Source: an uncultured Arthrobacter sp.
GTDB taxonomy: Bacteria; Actinomycetota; Actinomycetes; Actinomycetales; Micrococcaceae
Assembly: GCF_902805515.1 (NCBI RefSeq)
Contig: NZ_CADCTE010000101.1
Span: 23,896 to 87,895 of the forward strand
Direction: 5' to 3'
DNA length: 64,000 bases
Shown here: positions 26,936-35,461 of the stretch, in pieces
Position numbering within the stretch: position 1 is the first letter of the stretch
Layout: every line of letters begins with the position of its first letter
Notes under the pieces: model-generated
Seen by the model: only the letters and a program-made list of their open reading frames with translations
What the model was told of the DNA's origin: nothing
Databases searched by the model: none
Translations under genes and position numbers: made by a program

Positions 26936-26970
26936 CTCCCGGCTGAACAGGGTGGCCTGTCAGCCGGGAG
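26936..26970. terminator. Hairpin, second of two after the ABC operon
   Basis: CTCCCGGCTGA (26936-26946) pairs perfectly with TCAGCCGGGAG (26960-26970) around a 13-base loop. It lies between the end of the ABC operon and the start of the LacI gene, both on the minus strand. There is no U-tract. Confidence 0.6.
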
Positions 26971-26983
26971 AACTTCCATCATC

Positions 26984-27017
26984 CCGGGGCTTTCCCAGCC
27001 GGCGGGGAAAGCCCCGG
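26984..27017. terminator. Hairpin, first of two after the ABC operon
   Basis: CCGGGGCTTTCCC (26984-26996) and GGGAAAGCCCCGG (27005-27017) form a perfect 13-bp stem with an 8-base loop, starting 83 bases after the binding-protein stop. It probably ends the ABC operon transcript. Confidence 0.65.
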
Positions 27018-27099
27018 TGCCCGCACCCACCGGCACCCGGGCTGATCCTCGGATTCACCGAAGGTGCAGCGGCCGTGGTGGCCGGCGGGCGGGGCCGCT

Positions 27100-28485
27100 T
27101 CAGCCGCCGGCGAGGGCCGAGTTGATGTTGGCGTCGGCTTCGCGCAGGGCATCCTCGACGGGGGCGTCCTGGAACCAGATGGACTCCACGGCCTGGACGC
27201 AGATTTTCTCGACGGCGGGCCAGTTGGAGATGTGGGGCAGCAGTCCGGCGTTGGTCAGGCCCGTTTCCGCATAGTTCTGCCGCTGCGGTGCGGCCTCGTA
27301 TTCGGGGCTTTCCACGATGGAGGTCCTGGAGGAGATGTGCCCTGTTCCCAGTGCCCAGGTCGCGTCGTTTTCGTAGAGGAAGTTGACGAATTCCAGTGCG
27401 GCCCGGTACTTGACTGGGTCGGCGTCCTTCTGGGCCGGGATGGCCCACAGGTGCTGGTTGGACCAGACGGCGGGCTCCTTGAACAGCGTGGGGAAGTTGG
27501 TGGCCTGGTATTCGAAGGACGCCTCGGCGTTGTAGCTGTCGACGACCCAGGTGCCGTTGTAGAGCATGGCGGCTTCCCCGTTGAGGAAGCTTTGACCGGC
27601 CGCATCATAGGTCTGGTCCCCGTCGGCGTAGCCGCTGGTGAACAGGGAGCTGACGAAGTCGACGGCCTTGCGCGCTTCGGGGGTATCGAGGTTGGCCTCG
27701 GTCAGGTCCTCACTGAGCACGCTGCTGCCTTGCTGCATGATCAGGCTGTGGACCAGGTGCCATCCCAGGTTGTCTCCGACGCGGGGAATGGCGATGAGGT
27801 TCTTGCCGGTCTTGTCTTTCATGGTTTTGGCCGCGGTGATGAATTCCTCGGTGGAGGTGGGCAGCACGGGGGCGCCGGTGTCATCGACCAGCCCGGCCTG
27901 ACGGAACAGGTCGACATTGACGTGGGCCAGGGCGGCGTGCACATCGAAGGGGACCGCATAGACCTTGTCCTCGTACCGGATGGCGTCCTGCTCCACGGGA
28001 AGCGCGTCCTCAAGATCGGTGTCGGTCGCTGCGACGGCCTCATCCAGGGGCACCAGGAGGGATCGTTGGGCGTAGTCGACCAGGCTCGCCCCGTGCATTG
28101 CTGCGACATCGGGCGGGGTGGATCCGGCGATGGCGGTGTTCAGCTGGTCGTAATAGTTGTCCCAGGCCGCTCCACCGAGGCGGTTGACGGTGATTCCGTG
28201 CTCGTTCTCGGCGTTGAATTTGTTGGTCAGGGTGGTGATGGTGGGGCACTCCCCCACCACGGCGGTGATGTCGGTGCTGTCTCCGACCTCGTCGGAGCAT
28301 TCTCCGAAGAAGTGGGAGAACTCGATGGTGGTTCCCTGCAGGTCTTCCTCGGCCACATCGGCGATGGACTGGCCGCTGTCGGCGGCACCGGTGGTGGTTC
28401 CGCCGCTGCAGCCGCTCAGGAGAAGGGCCGAAGCGATCACGGGCAGGAGGACGGTCTTCGGCAACCGTTGGTGGATTACGTGCAT
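27100..28485 (-). CDS. Carbohydrate ABC transporter substrate-binding lipoprotein
   Basis: 461 residues. A lipoprotein signal peptide ends in LLLSGCSGG, with the acylated Cys at about 26. The mature part is a family 1 extracellular solute-binding protein (VDFVSSLFTSGYADGDQTYDAAGQ, NGEAAMLYNGTWVV). It is the third gene of a minus-strand operon after two permeases and delivers the sugar or polyol glycoside to them. As usual for this CUT1 type, no ATPase is encoded in the operon; a shared MsiK-like ATPase elsewhere is expected. Confidence 0.92.
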   Translation of the reverse strand: MHVIHQRLPKTVLLPVIASALLLSGCSGGTTTGAADSGQSIADVAEEDLQGTTIEFSHFFGECSDEVGDSTDITAVVGECPTITTLTNKFNAENEHGITVNRLGGAAWDNYYDQLNTAIAGSTPPDVAAMHGASLVDYAQRSLLVPLDEAVAATDTDLEDALPVEQDAIRYEDKVYAVPFDVHAALAHVNVDLFRQAGLVDDTGAPVLPTSTEEFITAAKTMKDKTGKNLIAIPRVGDNLGWHLVHSLIMQQGSSVLSEDLTEANLDTPEARKAVDFVSSLFTSGYADGDQTYDAAGQSFLNGEAAMLYNGTWVVDSYNAEASFEYQATNFPTLFKEPAVWSNQHLWAIPAQKDADPVKYRAALEFVNFLYENDATWALGTGHISSRTSIVESPEYEAAPQRQNYAETGLTNAGLLPHISNWPAVEKICVQAVESIWFQDAPVEDALREADANINSALAGG

Positions 28486-28648
28486 GGGGTGCTCCTTGGG
28501 CTCTTTGATGCGGCTAACGGGCTGACGGGGCCGCGCGGCCCGCCTGCGGTCGGGTGGAAGGAACTGGATGCGCGCCAGCGGATGGGGCGGGGCCGCCGTG
28601 GGGTGGTGCCGCGGATCCGAGGGTGCGGTCCAGGTGGTGGTTCCGGCG

Positions 28649-29554
28649 TCACTTTTCCCCGCTTCCGAGCGTGATGCCGCGGATGAGTTGGCGCTGGAAG
28701 AGGAGGAACACGATGATCAGTGGCAGGCTGCCCACCAGTCCGCGGGCCATGAGGGTTCCCAGGTCCGTTGCGGCGGCGAAGTTGGACTGAAGGGACGCGA
28801 GCCCGGTGGTGACGGTGAACCATTCCGAACGCGTCGAGGCGACCAGTGGCCACAGGTAGTCGTTCCAGGTCAGCACGAACGTGAAGATGGCCAGTGATGC
28901 CATGGCCGGGCGGGCAAGGGGCAGCATGATGGCGAAGAAAATCCGCCACCGTCCGGCTCCGTCGATGCGGGCGGCTTCCTCAAGTTCCACAGGAACCTTG
29001 CTGAAGAACTGGGCCATCAGGAACACCCCCAGGGGTGCTGCGAGCCGCGGCAGGATCAGGGCCGGGTAGCTGTTCTGCAGGTCGGCGCTGGAGATCATGA
29101 GGAACAACGGGACGAACATGGCCTCCTTGGGCACCATGAGCCCGGCGAGGACGACGATGAACAGCAGCCTGCGTCCCGGGAAGTGGATCCGGGAGAAGGC
29201 GTAGCCGGCCATGGCGCAGAAAATCACTGTGACGACGGTGGTGGTGATGCTGACCACGGCGCTGTTGAGGAACCACCGGGCCAGTTCTCCGGCGCCGAGG
29301 GCGGTGACGAAGTTTTCCAGGGTCAGCGAGGAGGGCAGCAGGCTCGAGGAGGACCGCTGCAGGGAGTCGTTCGGGGTCAGCGCCATGGAAATCATCCACA
29401 GCACGGGGATGAACCAGGTGAAGGCGGCGACGATCATGAGGCCGTGGTAGGTCACGGTGCGCCGGCGGGCGGCCGGGCTTTGGGGCTGGGTGCGGGGCGT
29501 GCCCGCCGGCGCCTTGGTGCGGATGCGGGTCTGTGGGGCTGTGGTGTGGGCCAT
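28649..29554 (-). CDS. Carbohydrate ABC transporter permease (MalG-type)
   Basis: 301 residues with six hydrophobic segments. The EAA loop reads EEAARIDGAGRWRIFFAIMLPLARPA, the contact point for the ATPase. The cytoplasmic N-terminus is Ala/Pro/Arg-rich. It overlaps the upstream permease stop by one base (TGATG), so the pair is coupled. It forms the membrane channel with the MalF-type partner. Confidence 0.92.
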   Translation of the reverse strand: MAHTTAPQTRIRTKAPAGTPRTQPQSPAARRRTVTYHGLMIVAAFTWFIPVLWMISMALTPNDSLQRSSSSLLPSSLTLENFVTALGAGELARWFLNSAVVSITTTVVTVIFCAMAGYAFSRIHFPGRRLLFIVVLAGLMVPKEAMFVPLFLMISSADLQNSYPALILPRLAAPLGVFLMAQFFSKVPVELEEAARIDGAGRWRIFFAIMLPLARPAMASLAIFTFVLTWNDYLWPLVASTRSEWFTVTTGLASLQSNFAAATDLGTLMARGLVGSLPLIIVFLLFQRQLIRGITLGSGEK

Positions 29555-30723
29555 CAGGCGTCCTTGGAGATCAGGCGGAATTGGACGGCGGCCACGGCCG
29601 CCATGACCACGAAGAGGAAGACGGACAGGGCCGCCGCGTACCCGAGTTGGTAGTTCTTGAAGCCGGCTTCATAGACGTGCTGGATCAGGACTTCCGTCGC
29701 CGTGCCCGGTCCGCCCCGGGTCATGATGTAGACCTGCCCGAAGATCTGGAATGAGGCGATGAGCTGGGTGATGGTGACCAGAACCGTGACGTGGGACAGG
29801 CCCGGGACGGTGATGTGGCGGAAACGCTGCCAGTACCCTGCCCCGTCCAGGGAGGCGGCTTCGTAGTAGGCCGGCTCGATGTCCTGCAGGCCCGCGGCGA
29901 ACAGGACCATGTTGAAACCGACGCTCCACCACACGCTGGTCGCGATGATGGCAGGCATGGCCAGGGCCGGTTCGGAGAGAAACGCGATGCCGTCGACGCC
30001 GAACCAGCCCAGCGCACCGGCGATCAGCCCCCGGTCGGGGTTCAGCAGGTAGCTCCAGATCAGGGTGACGGCGGAGATCGGCAGCACATAGGGGAGGAAG
30101 AACACGGCGCGGTAGGCGCTGCGCCCCCGGCGGGCGTTGTTGAGCAGCAACGCCATGGCCAGTCCCAGCGCGATGAGGATCGGCGTGGACACCAGGGTGA
30201 AGACCAGGGTGTTCTGCAGGGAGTTCCAGAATCCCGAGTCATTCCAGGCCCCGCCCGGCCCCGGATGGAACCCCAGCAGAACCGCAATGATGACGCCTGC
30301 GGCTCCGGTGACCACCGCCGCCGTTTTGGAGGGGCCCTGCCGCAGCAGGGAGCGGATAATCAGGGCTGTCACGGCCAGGACCAGCAGCCGGGGCAGCCAC
30401 GCGTGGCTGATGTTCCAGACAATGCCGGTCCCCCACAGCATGCGCAGGTAGTTGTCCGCTCCCACGAACTGGCGGATGGGGCTGAGCAGATCCCAATTAA
30501 AACCGCTCATATAAAGTGCCTGGCCCACCGGTGCCAGGAGGAAAATGGCATACACCGCCAGGAAGGGGGCCAGGAAGAGGGCTGCGTCCATCGACGCGCG
30601 CCGGCGCCGACGGGAACCGGGCCTGCGTTGGGACGTGCGCACTTCGTGCGCTCGGCCGGAGGCATCAGCGGAACCTGGAATGCCAGGAGGAGACCCGGTC
30701 GGTTTGATCTGGTTCGTAGTCAA
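29554..30723 (-). CDS. Carbohydrate ABC transporter permease (MalF-type)
   Basis: 389 residues. Membrane segments begin at about 46 after a basic, Arg-rich cytoplasmic tail. The EAA loop is YYEAASLDGAGYWQRFRHITVPGL. The chain is longer than usual owing to an insert of about 70 residues, with an extra hydrophobic stretch, between the first helix and the second. TTG at 30723 is the start, supported by AAAAGGGAG seven bases before it. First gene of the importer operon, divergent from the GH2 gene. Confidence 0.9.
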   Translation of the reverse strand: MTTNQIKPTGSPPGIPGSADASGRAHEVRTSQRRPGSRRRRRASMDAALFLAPFLAVYAIFLLAPVGQALYMSGFNWDLLSPIRQFVGADNYLRMLWGTGIVWNISHAWLPRLLVLAVTALIIRSLLRQGPSKTAAVVTGAAGVIIAVLLGFHPGPGGAWNDSGFWNSLQNTLVFTLVSTPILIALGLAMALLLNNARRGRSAYRAVFFLPYVLPISAVTLIWSYLLNPDRGLIAGALGWFGVDGIAFLSEPALAMPAIIATSVWWSVGFNMVLFAAGLQDIEPAYYEAASLDGAGYWQRFRHITVPGLSHVTVLVTITQLIASFQIFGQVYIMTRGGPGTATEVLIQHVYEAGFKNYQLGYAAALSVFLFVVMAAVAAVQFRLISKDA

Positions 30724-30765
30724 CGTCGACTCCCTTTTCCTCGTGGCAAACCATCAATAACCGCA

Positions 30766-30794
30766 AGTTTGATTGTGATATAGCTCATTGTCAA
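30766..30794 (-). promoter_or_regulatory. Predicted promoter of the ABC transporter operon
   Basis: Minus strand: a consensus -35 TTGACA (30789-30794), 17 bases, then CAAACT (30766-30771). A degenerate operator-like site (30736-30749, TTTC-n6-GCAA) lies between it and the TTG start, and the strong site 30803-30816 lies just upstream, allowing joint repression with the GH2 gene. Confidence 0.45.
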
Positions 30795-30802
30795 CACTTC
30801 AA

Positions 30803-30839
30803 TTGCCACGTTGCAAAGCGAGGGTCGATCGCGCATCAT
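30803..30839 (+). promoter_or_regulatory. LacI operator and leaderless promoter of the GH2 gene
   Basis: Operator TTGCCACGTTGCAA (30803-30816). Its right half TTGCAA (30811-30816) doubles as the -35; a 17-base spacer leads to CATCAT (30834-30839). The ATG at 30847 is where the transcript should begin. The same spacing and overlap are found at 22325-22368. Confidence 0.55.
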
Positions 30840-30846
30840 ATGGACC

Positions 30847-32790
30847 ATGACTAGTATTGGCGATTCCCGGATCCTGCCTGCAGCATCATCACAGGACGGG
30901 ACGTATCCGCGTCCGCAGCTGATGCGGCAGGGTTGGGTCGATCTCAGTGGCTCCTGGGAGTTCCAGCACGATGATGAGGACCGGGGAATCGACGAACTGT
31001 GGTTCGCGCAGGCACATGCTTTTGAGCGGACCATCACCGTTCCCTTCCCTCCCGAGGCCGAGCTGTCGGGCATTGGTGCCACCGGCTTTCACCCGGTGGT
31101 CTGGTACCGGCGGACGATCACGCCGGGCGAGATTGCGTCGCTGGGCCCGGTGGGACGGCAGGTCATCCTGCATTTCGGCGCCGTGGATTACCGCGCCCAG
31201 GTGTGGGTGGATGGGCAGTATCTGGGCAGCCATCAGGGAGGGCATACTCCGTTTTCCTTCACCCTTCCGGCCCGGGTGGACAGTTCCGATCCCATGGTCG
31301 TGGTGGTGCGGGCCGAGGATGATCCCCTGGATGTTTCCCAACCGCGGGGCAAGCAGGACTGGCAGGTTGTCCCGCATGGGATCTGGTACCACCGTACGTC
31401 CGGAATCTGGCAGCCGGTGTGGCTTGAGGCCGCCCCGGCGACGCGCATTGCCTCCCTTGGCTGGTCGGCTGACGTTCCGGCCGGAACGGTGGAACTGGAG
31501 CTGGGATTGAACCGCAGGCCGGCCGGGAAAGCGGTGGTGAGTGTTCACCTCCGCTTTGGGGATGAAACGCTGGCCGAACTGAGTTTTGCCCAGACCGATC
31601 CCCGCAGCACTACGCGGATCACCCTGCCCGGGCAGGTGAATGGCCAGGGGTATGAGGCGCTGCTGTGGTCCCCGGACGCACCAAGGCTCATCGATGCCGA
31701 GGTCAGGGTGGAGTTCAGTGATGGCAGCGATGATGCCGTTGCCTCCTATTTCGGGTTGCGCAGCACATCCTGGGCCGGCGGGCACTTCTTGCTCAATGAC
31801 CGTCCCTGCTACATCCGGGCCGTGCTGGCGCAGGGGTACTGGGCACAGTCCCATCTGGCGGCTCCCAGCGCTGACGCGCTGCGTGCCGAGGTGGAACTCG
31901 CCCGCGACATGGGATTCAACACCGTCCGGTTGCACCAGAAGATTGAAGATCCGCGCTTCCTCTACTGGGCGGACCGCCTGGGCCTGATGGTGTGGGGGGA
32001 GAATGCCAGCGCCTTCGAGTTCTCGGCCACGGCGGTTTCCCGTCTGATGAGGGAATGGACCGAAACGATCCACCGGGACCGCTCCCACCCGTCCATCGTG
32101 GCCTGGGTGCCTTTGAATGAGAGCTGGGGGGTTCAGCACCTTGCACACGATCCGGCGCAGCTTGACTACACCCGATCGCTGTACCACCTCACAAAGGCGT
32201 TGGATCCGGGCCGCCCGGTCATCAGTAATGATGGGTGGGAACATGCCGAGTCGGACTTCCTGACAATTCATGATTACTCCACCACGGGGCCGGAGCTTGA
32301 GGCTTTCTATAAGGACGAGCACTCGGTGCAGTCATTGATGGAGGGAGTGGGACCGTTGGGCCGGCGTATGAAACTGATCGACACAGCCGACCAGGGCAAA
32401 CCCATCGTTGTGTCGGAGTTCGGAGGGGTAAGTTTTGCGGCGTCGTCCCCGGAAACCAGTTGGGGCTATGTGACGGTCTCCGGGGCATCGGAATATGAGC
32501 GCGCCCTGCGCGAGCAGTTCGAGGCACTCCAGGCCAGCCCGGTGCTGGCCGGATTCTGCTACACACAGCTCACCGATACGCTGCAGGAGGCCAATGGCCT
32601 GGCGGGGGAAGACCGCCGGCCGAAACTACCGTTGGAGGTGATCCGGTCGATCGTCCATGGTGACCGTGTCGACATCAGCGCGCACGGCAGGCCGAAGAAA
32701 CCCGTGGAGCAGCCCATTACGGTGGCGGACAGTCCGGCGGAACTCGGGATGAAGGCCTTGGAACCCGTGGAGCGGTCCCAGCCGGTGTGA
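30847..32790 (+). CDS. Glycoside hydrolase family 2 protein
   Basis: 647 residues. The N-terminal sugar-binding sandwich (about 28-195, with WYRRT and GGHTPFSF) and immunoglobulin-like middle are followed by the TIM barrel. The acid/base Glu is E425 in VPLNESWG and the nucleophile E524 in VVSEFGG. No signal peptide, so the glycoside is imported by the divergent ABC transporter and cleaved inside. GH2 includes beta-galactosidases, beta-mannosidases and beta-glucuronidases. The regulon context suggests a beta-glycoside whose aglycone or product is a pentitol or hexitol. There is no ribosome site; leaderless translation is likely. Confidence 0.9.
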   Translation: MTSIGDSRILPAASSQDGTYPRPQLMRQGWVDLSGSWEFQHDDEDRGIDELWFAQAHAFERTITVPFPPEAELSGIGATGFHPVVWYRRTITPGEIASLGPVGRQVILHFGAVDYRAQVWVDGQYLGSHQGGHTPFSFTLPARVDSSDPMVVVVRAEDDPLDVSQPRGKQDWQVVPHGIWYHRTSGIWQPVWLEAAPATRIASLGWSADVPAGTVELELGLNRRPAGKAVVSVHLRFGDETLAELSFAQTDPRSTTRITLPGQVNGQGYEALLWSPDAPRLIDAEVRVEFSDGSDDAVASYFGLRSTSWAGGHFLLNDRPCYIRAVLAQGYWAQSHLAAPSADALRAEVELARDMGFNTVRLHQKIEDPRFLYWADRLGLMVWGENASAFEFSATAVSRLMREWTETIHRDRSHPSIVAWVPLNESWGVQHLAHDPAQLDYTRSLYHLTKALDPGRPVISNDGWEHAESDFLTIHDYSTTGPELEAFYKDEHSVQSLMEGVGPLGRRMKLIDTADQGKPIVVSEFGGVSFAASSPETSWGYVTVSGASEYERALREQFEALQASPVLAGFCYTQLTDTLQEANGLAGEDRRPKLPLEVIRSIVHGDRVDISAHGRPKKPVEQPITVADSPAELGMKALEPVERSQPV

Positions 32791-32837
32791 CCGCCGATGC
32801 TCGGCTCGGGGAGGCAGCCCCAATCTGAAGGAGCAGC

Positions 32838-34301
32838 ATGAGGCAGATGATGAATACCGCCCAGGACCGCCCTGAGCCGGGGACCTACGATGTCGTCGTC
32901 ATCGGTGGGGGTCCGGTCGGCGGTGCGGCGGCGCAGCGGCTGGTGCGCGGCGGGATGTCGGTCGCCCTCGTTGAGGCCGAACTGGTCGGTGGTGAGTGCC
33001 ACTACTGGGCGTGCATTCCCAGCAAGGCGATGCTGCGCCCCGCCCAGGCGAGGCTGGCCGCCCTGCGGTCTCCGGGGGCACGGGAGTCGGTGACCGGCCG
33101 GCTTGACCCGTCGGCGGTGTTGGCCCGCCGTGACGATGCCGTCGATCACCTCGACGACACGAGGATCGCTGCAGGGATGAAAGCACGCGGGATGGAGGTC
33201 ATCCGGGGCCGGGGCCGTCTCGCCGGGCCGCGGAGCGTCGTCGTTGATGCCGGCCCGGGCCCGCAGATCGAGCTCAGCGCCGGGCAGGCGGTCGTCCTTG
33301 CCACCGGATCGCTGCCGGTCCTTCCGCCGGTGCCCGGGCTGGCCGAGGCGTTGCCGTGGACGAACCGGGAGGCCACGTCCGCTGTCGTTGCCCCCCGCCG
33401 CCTGGTGGTCCTTGGCGGTGGGGCGGTGGGCCTGGAGATGGCCCAGGCGTGGAGCTGGCTGGGCAGCGGCCAGGTCGTGGTGTTGAACCGCGGCCCCCAC
33501 CTGCTGCCGAACCACGAGCCGTTCGTCGGCGACCTGGTGCTGGCCGGCCTTCAGGCGGCCGGTGTCGAGGTGCGTTTCGGCGTCGAAGTCCAGCGCGTGC
33601 TGCGTCCGGCGGCCGGGGGTGAAGTGCTGGTTCACCTCAGTGACGGGTCGGTGGTGGCCGCTGATGAACTGCTGGTGGCCGCCGGGCGCCGCCCCCCGAC
33701 CGGCGACCTGGGGATTGAGACGATCGGCGCTGCACCCGGCCGCTGGCTCGAGGTGGATCCGACCCTGCAGGTCGTTGGCGCCCCGGGGGTTTACGCCATT
33801 GGTGATGTCAACGGCCATGCCCTGCTGACCCACCAGGGAAAGTACCAGGCCCGGGTCGCCGCTGATGCAATTCTGGCCCGCCGCAGGGGCGAGGAGCCTT
33901 CCTTCACCGCCGACGCTGACGCGGCTGCCGTGCCCCAGGTGCTCTTTACGGACCCCGAGGTTGCCAGCGTCGGTCTGAGCAGCCGGGATGCTACGGCGCG
34001 GGGATGGCGGGTGAGCGTTGTGGAGGCTGATCTTGGTGCGGTGGCCGGCGCGGGGCTGCACGCCCTGGGTTATGCCGGCCGGGCAGCCCTGGTTATTGAT
34101 GAGGATTCCCAGACGCTGGTGGGGGCCACGTTCGTCGGCCAGGATGTCGCTGACATGGTGCATGCCGCCACCATGGCCGTTGTCGCCCGTGTACCGCTGG
34201 AGCGGATGCGCCACGTCGTACCCAGCTTCCCTACCTTGAGCGAGGTCTGGCTTGAGCTCCTTGATGCGTACTTCCTGCAACGACGCTCCACCCCCTCCTG
34301 A
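32838..34301 (+). CDS. FAD-dependent pyridine nucleotide-disulfide oxidoreductase
   Basis: 487 residues, group I disulfide reductase (dihydrolipoamide dehydrogenase/mercuric reductase-like). The FAD loop is VVVIGGGPVGGAAA at 19-32, the redox-active pair C54/C59 is in GGECHYWACIPSKAMLRP, the NAD motif is LGGGAVGLEMAQAWSWLG, and the C-terminal FAD motif is APGVYAIGDV. The C-terminus has HVVPSFPTLSEVW, in which the usual HxxxxE pair is replaced by H...P...S.E. GAAGGAG precedes the ATG. It follows the GH2 gene after 47 bases and may be co-transcribed; its link to sugar use is unclear. Confidence 0.88.
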   Translation: MRQMMNTAQDRPEPGTYDVVVIGGGPVGGAAAQRLVRGGMSVALVEAELVGGECHYWACIPSKAMLRPAQARLAALRSPGARESVTGRLDPSAVLARRDDAVDHLDDTRIAAGMKARGMEVIRGRGRLAGPRSVVVDAGPGPQIELSAGQAVVLATGSLPVLPPVPGLAEALPWTNREATSAVVAPRRLVVLGGGAVGLEMAQAWSWLGSGQVVVLNRGPHLLPNHEPFVGDLVLAGLQAAGVEVRFGVEVQRVLRPAAGGEVLVHLSDGSVVAADELLVAAGRRPPTGDLGIETIGAAPGRWLEVDPTLQVVGAPGVYAIGDVNGHALLTHQGKYQARVAADAILARRRGEEPSFTADADAAAVPQVLFTDPEVASVGLSSRDATARGWRVSVVEADLGAVAGAGLHALGYAGRAALVIDEDSQTLVGATFVGQDVADMVHAATMAVVARVPLERMRHVVPSFPTLSEVWLELLDAYFLQRRSTPS

Positions 34302-34894
34302 CCCGGAAACCCGAGGACCTGGGCGCTGTGGCTGCAGAAGCTCTGCCCGCAGGCGCGCAGGGTTTCAGCCGCTTTGCGCGGGGTTCCTGGCCCTGCCCGC
34401 CTGCGCGGACAGGGCCGGCCCAGCGCCGGATGTCCTTCCCCGGGATGCTCCGTGATCCCGTGGTGGAGGACTCACTACCGCAACCGGGCCTCCCGAGGAG
34501 GCCCGGGATGGGTGATCCAGCGCTGCCGCCTAGGCCGGGCCGGCCTGATCCCTCGGCTGTGGTCGGGTTTTCCTCGGCGCCGTCCAGGGCAGGTTCCCGC
34601 ACCTGATCGACGGCGGGCAGGCCGCAACGGCACGCTCCGTCTCACCACATTCCGGCCAAGGAGGCTTTTCTCACCCGCTCCACTCCCCCACCGGCGGAGT
34701 GCGGCGGGGGACATCGCGGCCTGACGGGGCTTCCCGGCTCAGCTTTGTCGGTATTGGACGGCCGCAGGTCCTGCCCGGTCAGCCGGCCGCGGACGCACCG
34801 AGGTGCGGTGGCGCCGGTCGGATTCGCTGGGCCCGGGCCGGCAGGAACCGGCAGAGGCCACCGGGGAGGGGACGGTGCTCGGGGCCTGCGGGCG
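34302..34894. other. Intergenic region between catabolic cargo and the partition cassette
   Basis: 593 bases between converging genes. It holds one good hairpin (34484-34506) and otherwise no protein-like frame or repeat that I can support. Confidence 0.55.
34484..34506. terminator. Terminator-like hairpin
   Basis: CCGGGCCTCC and GGAGGCCCGG form a perfect 10-bp stem with a CGA loop. No T-tract follows. It may stop transcripts arriving from either side. Confidence 0.5.
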
Positions 34895-35461
34895 TTAGCG
34901 GACCGGACGGCCGCGCGGCACCCCGTTCGGCAGGCTGGGAAACTGCTCGCCGTTGTTGTACTCCTTTTCGAGGCGCTCACATTCGGCCTCGATAAGGGAG
35001 CAGATGAAGTCGGACAGGGTTTGGTGTCCGGTGAAGTGGCGGGTGTTGATGTATGCCGCCCGCATCCTGATGCCCAGATCGATCGGCTCCCAGTAGCCGG
35101 TCTTCTTGACGGTCGATTCGGCCTTGGCGGAATTGACCGCGGCCGGCACGGAGACCCCCTGCCGCACCGGCGGCAGGGGGGCCGGACTTTCTGTCACGAC
35201 CTCCGGGGCGGGCCGGGCCGGCGCCCGGGCGGTGAGTTCGTCCGCCGGACCGTTCTGGATCGGGATCGGGGCGGGGACGGTGGCCCGGGTCTCCGGTGCA
35301 GGGTGGTCCCTCGTTCCGGCCGGTTCGGGTTCCGGGTGCGTCGGTGGGGCCACCATCTCCTCGATGACGCTGCGGGAGGGGGCCTTCTTCATGCCCTTTG
35401 GTTTGAGCTTGTTGAGGGAGTTCCCGGGCCCCCCGCGCCCGCTCGCGGGAACGGTGCTCAT
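34895..35461 (-). CDS. parB: ParB-type centromere-binding protein (type Ib cassette)
   Basis: 188 residues. The first 110 are Pro/Ala/Glu-rich and look disordered. The last 75 (YWEPIDLGIRMRAAYINTRHF, then TLSDFICSLIEAECERLEKEYN) look like a ribbon-helix-helix DNA-binding domain as in the ParB of plasmid pCXC100 of Leifsonia xyli. Its ATG overlaps the parA stop (ATGA). In pCXC100 the matching protein binds direct repeats upstream of parA; here a large array of 9-bp repeats lies just there (36430-37741). It is not related to the chromosomal Spo0J type of ParB. Confidence 0.75.
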   Translation of the reverse strand: MSTVPASGRGGPGNSLNKLKPKGMKKAPSRSVIEEMVAPPTHPEPEPAGTRDHPAPETRATVPAPIPIQNGPADELTARAPARPAPEVVTESPAPLPPVRQGVSVPAAVNSAKAESTVKKTGYWEPIDLGIRMRAAYINTRHFTGHQTLSDFICSLIEAECERLEKEYNNGEQFPSLPNGVPRGRPVR

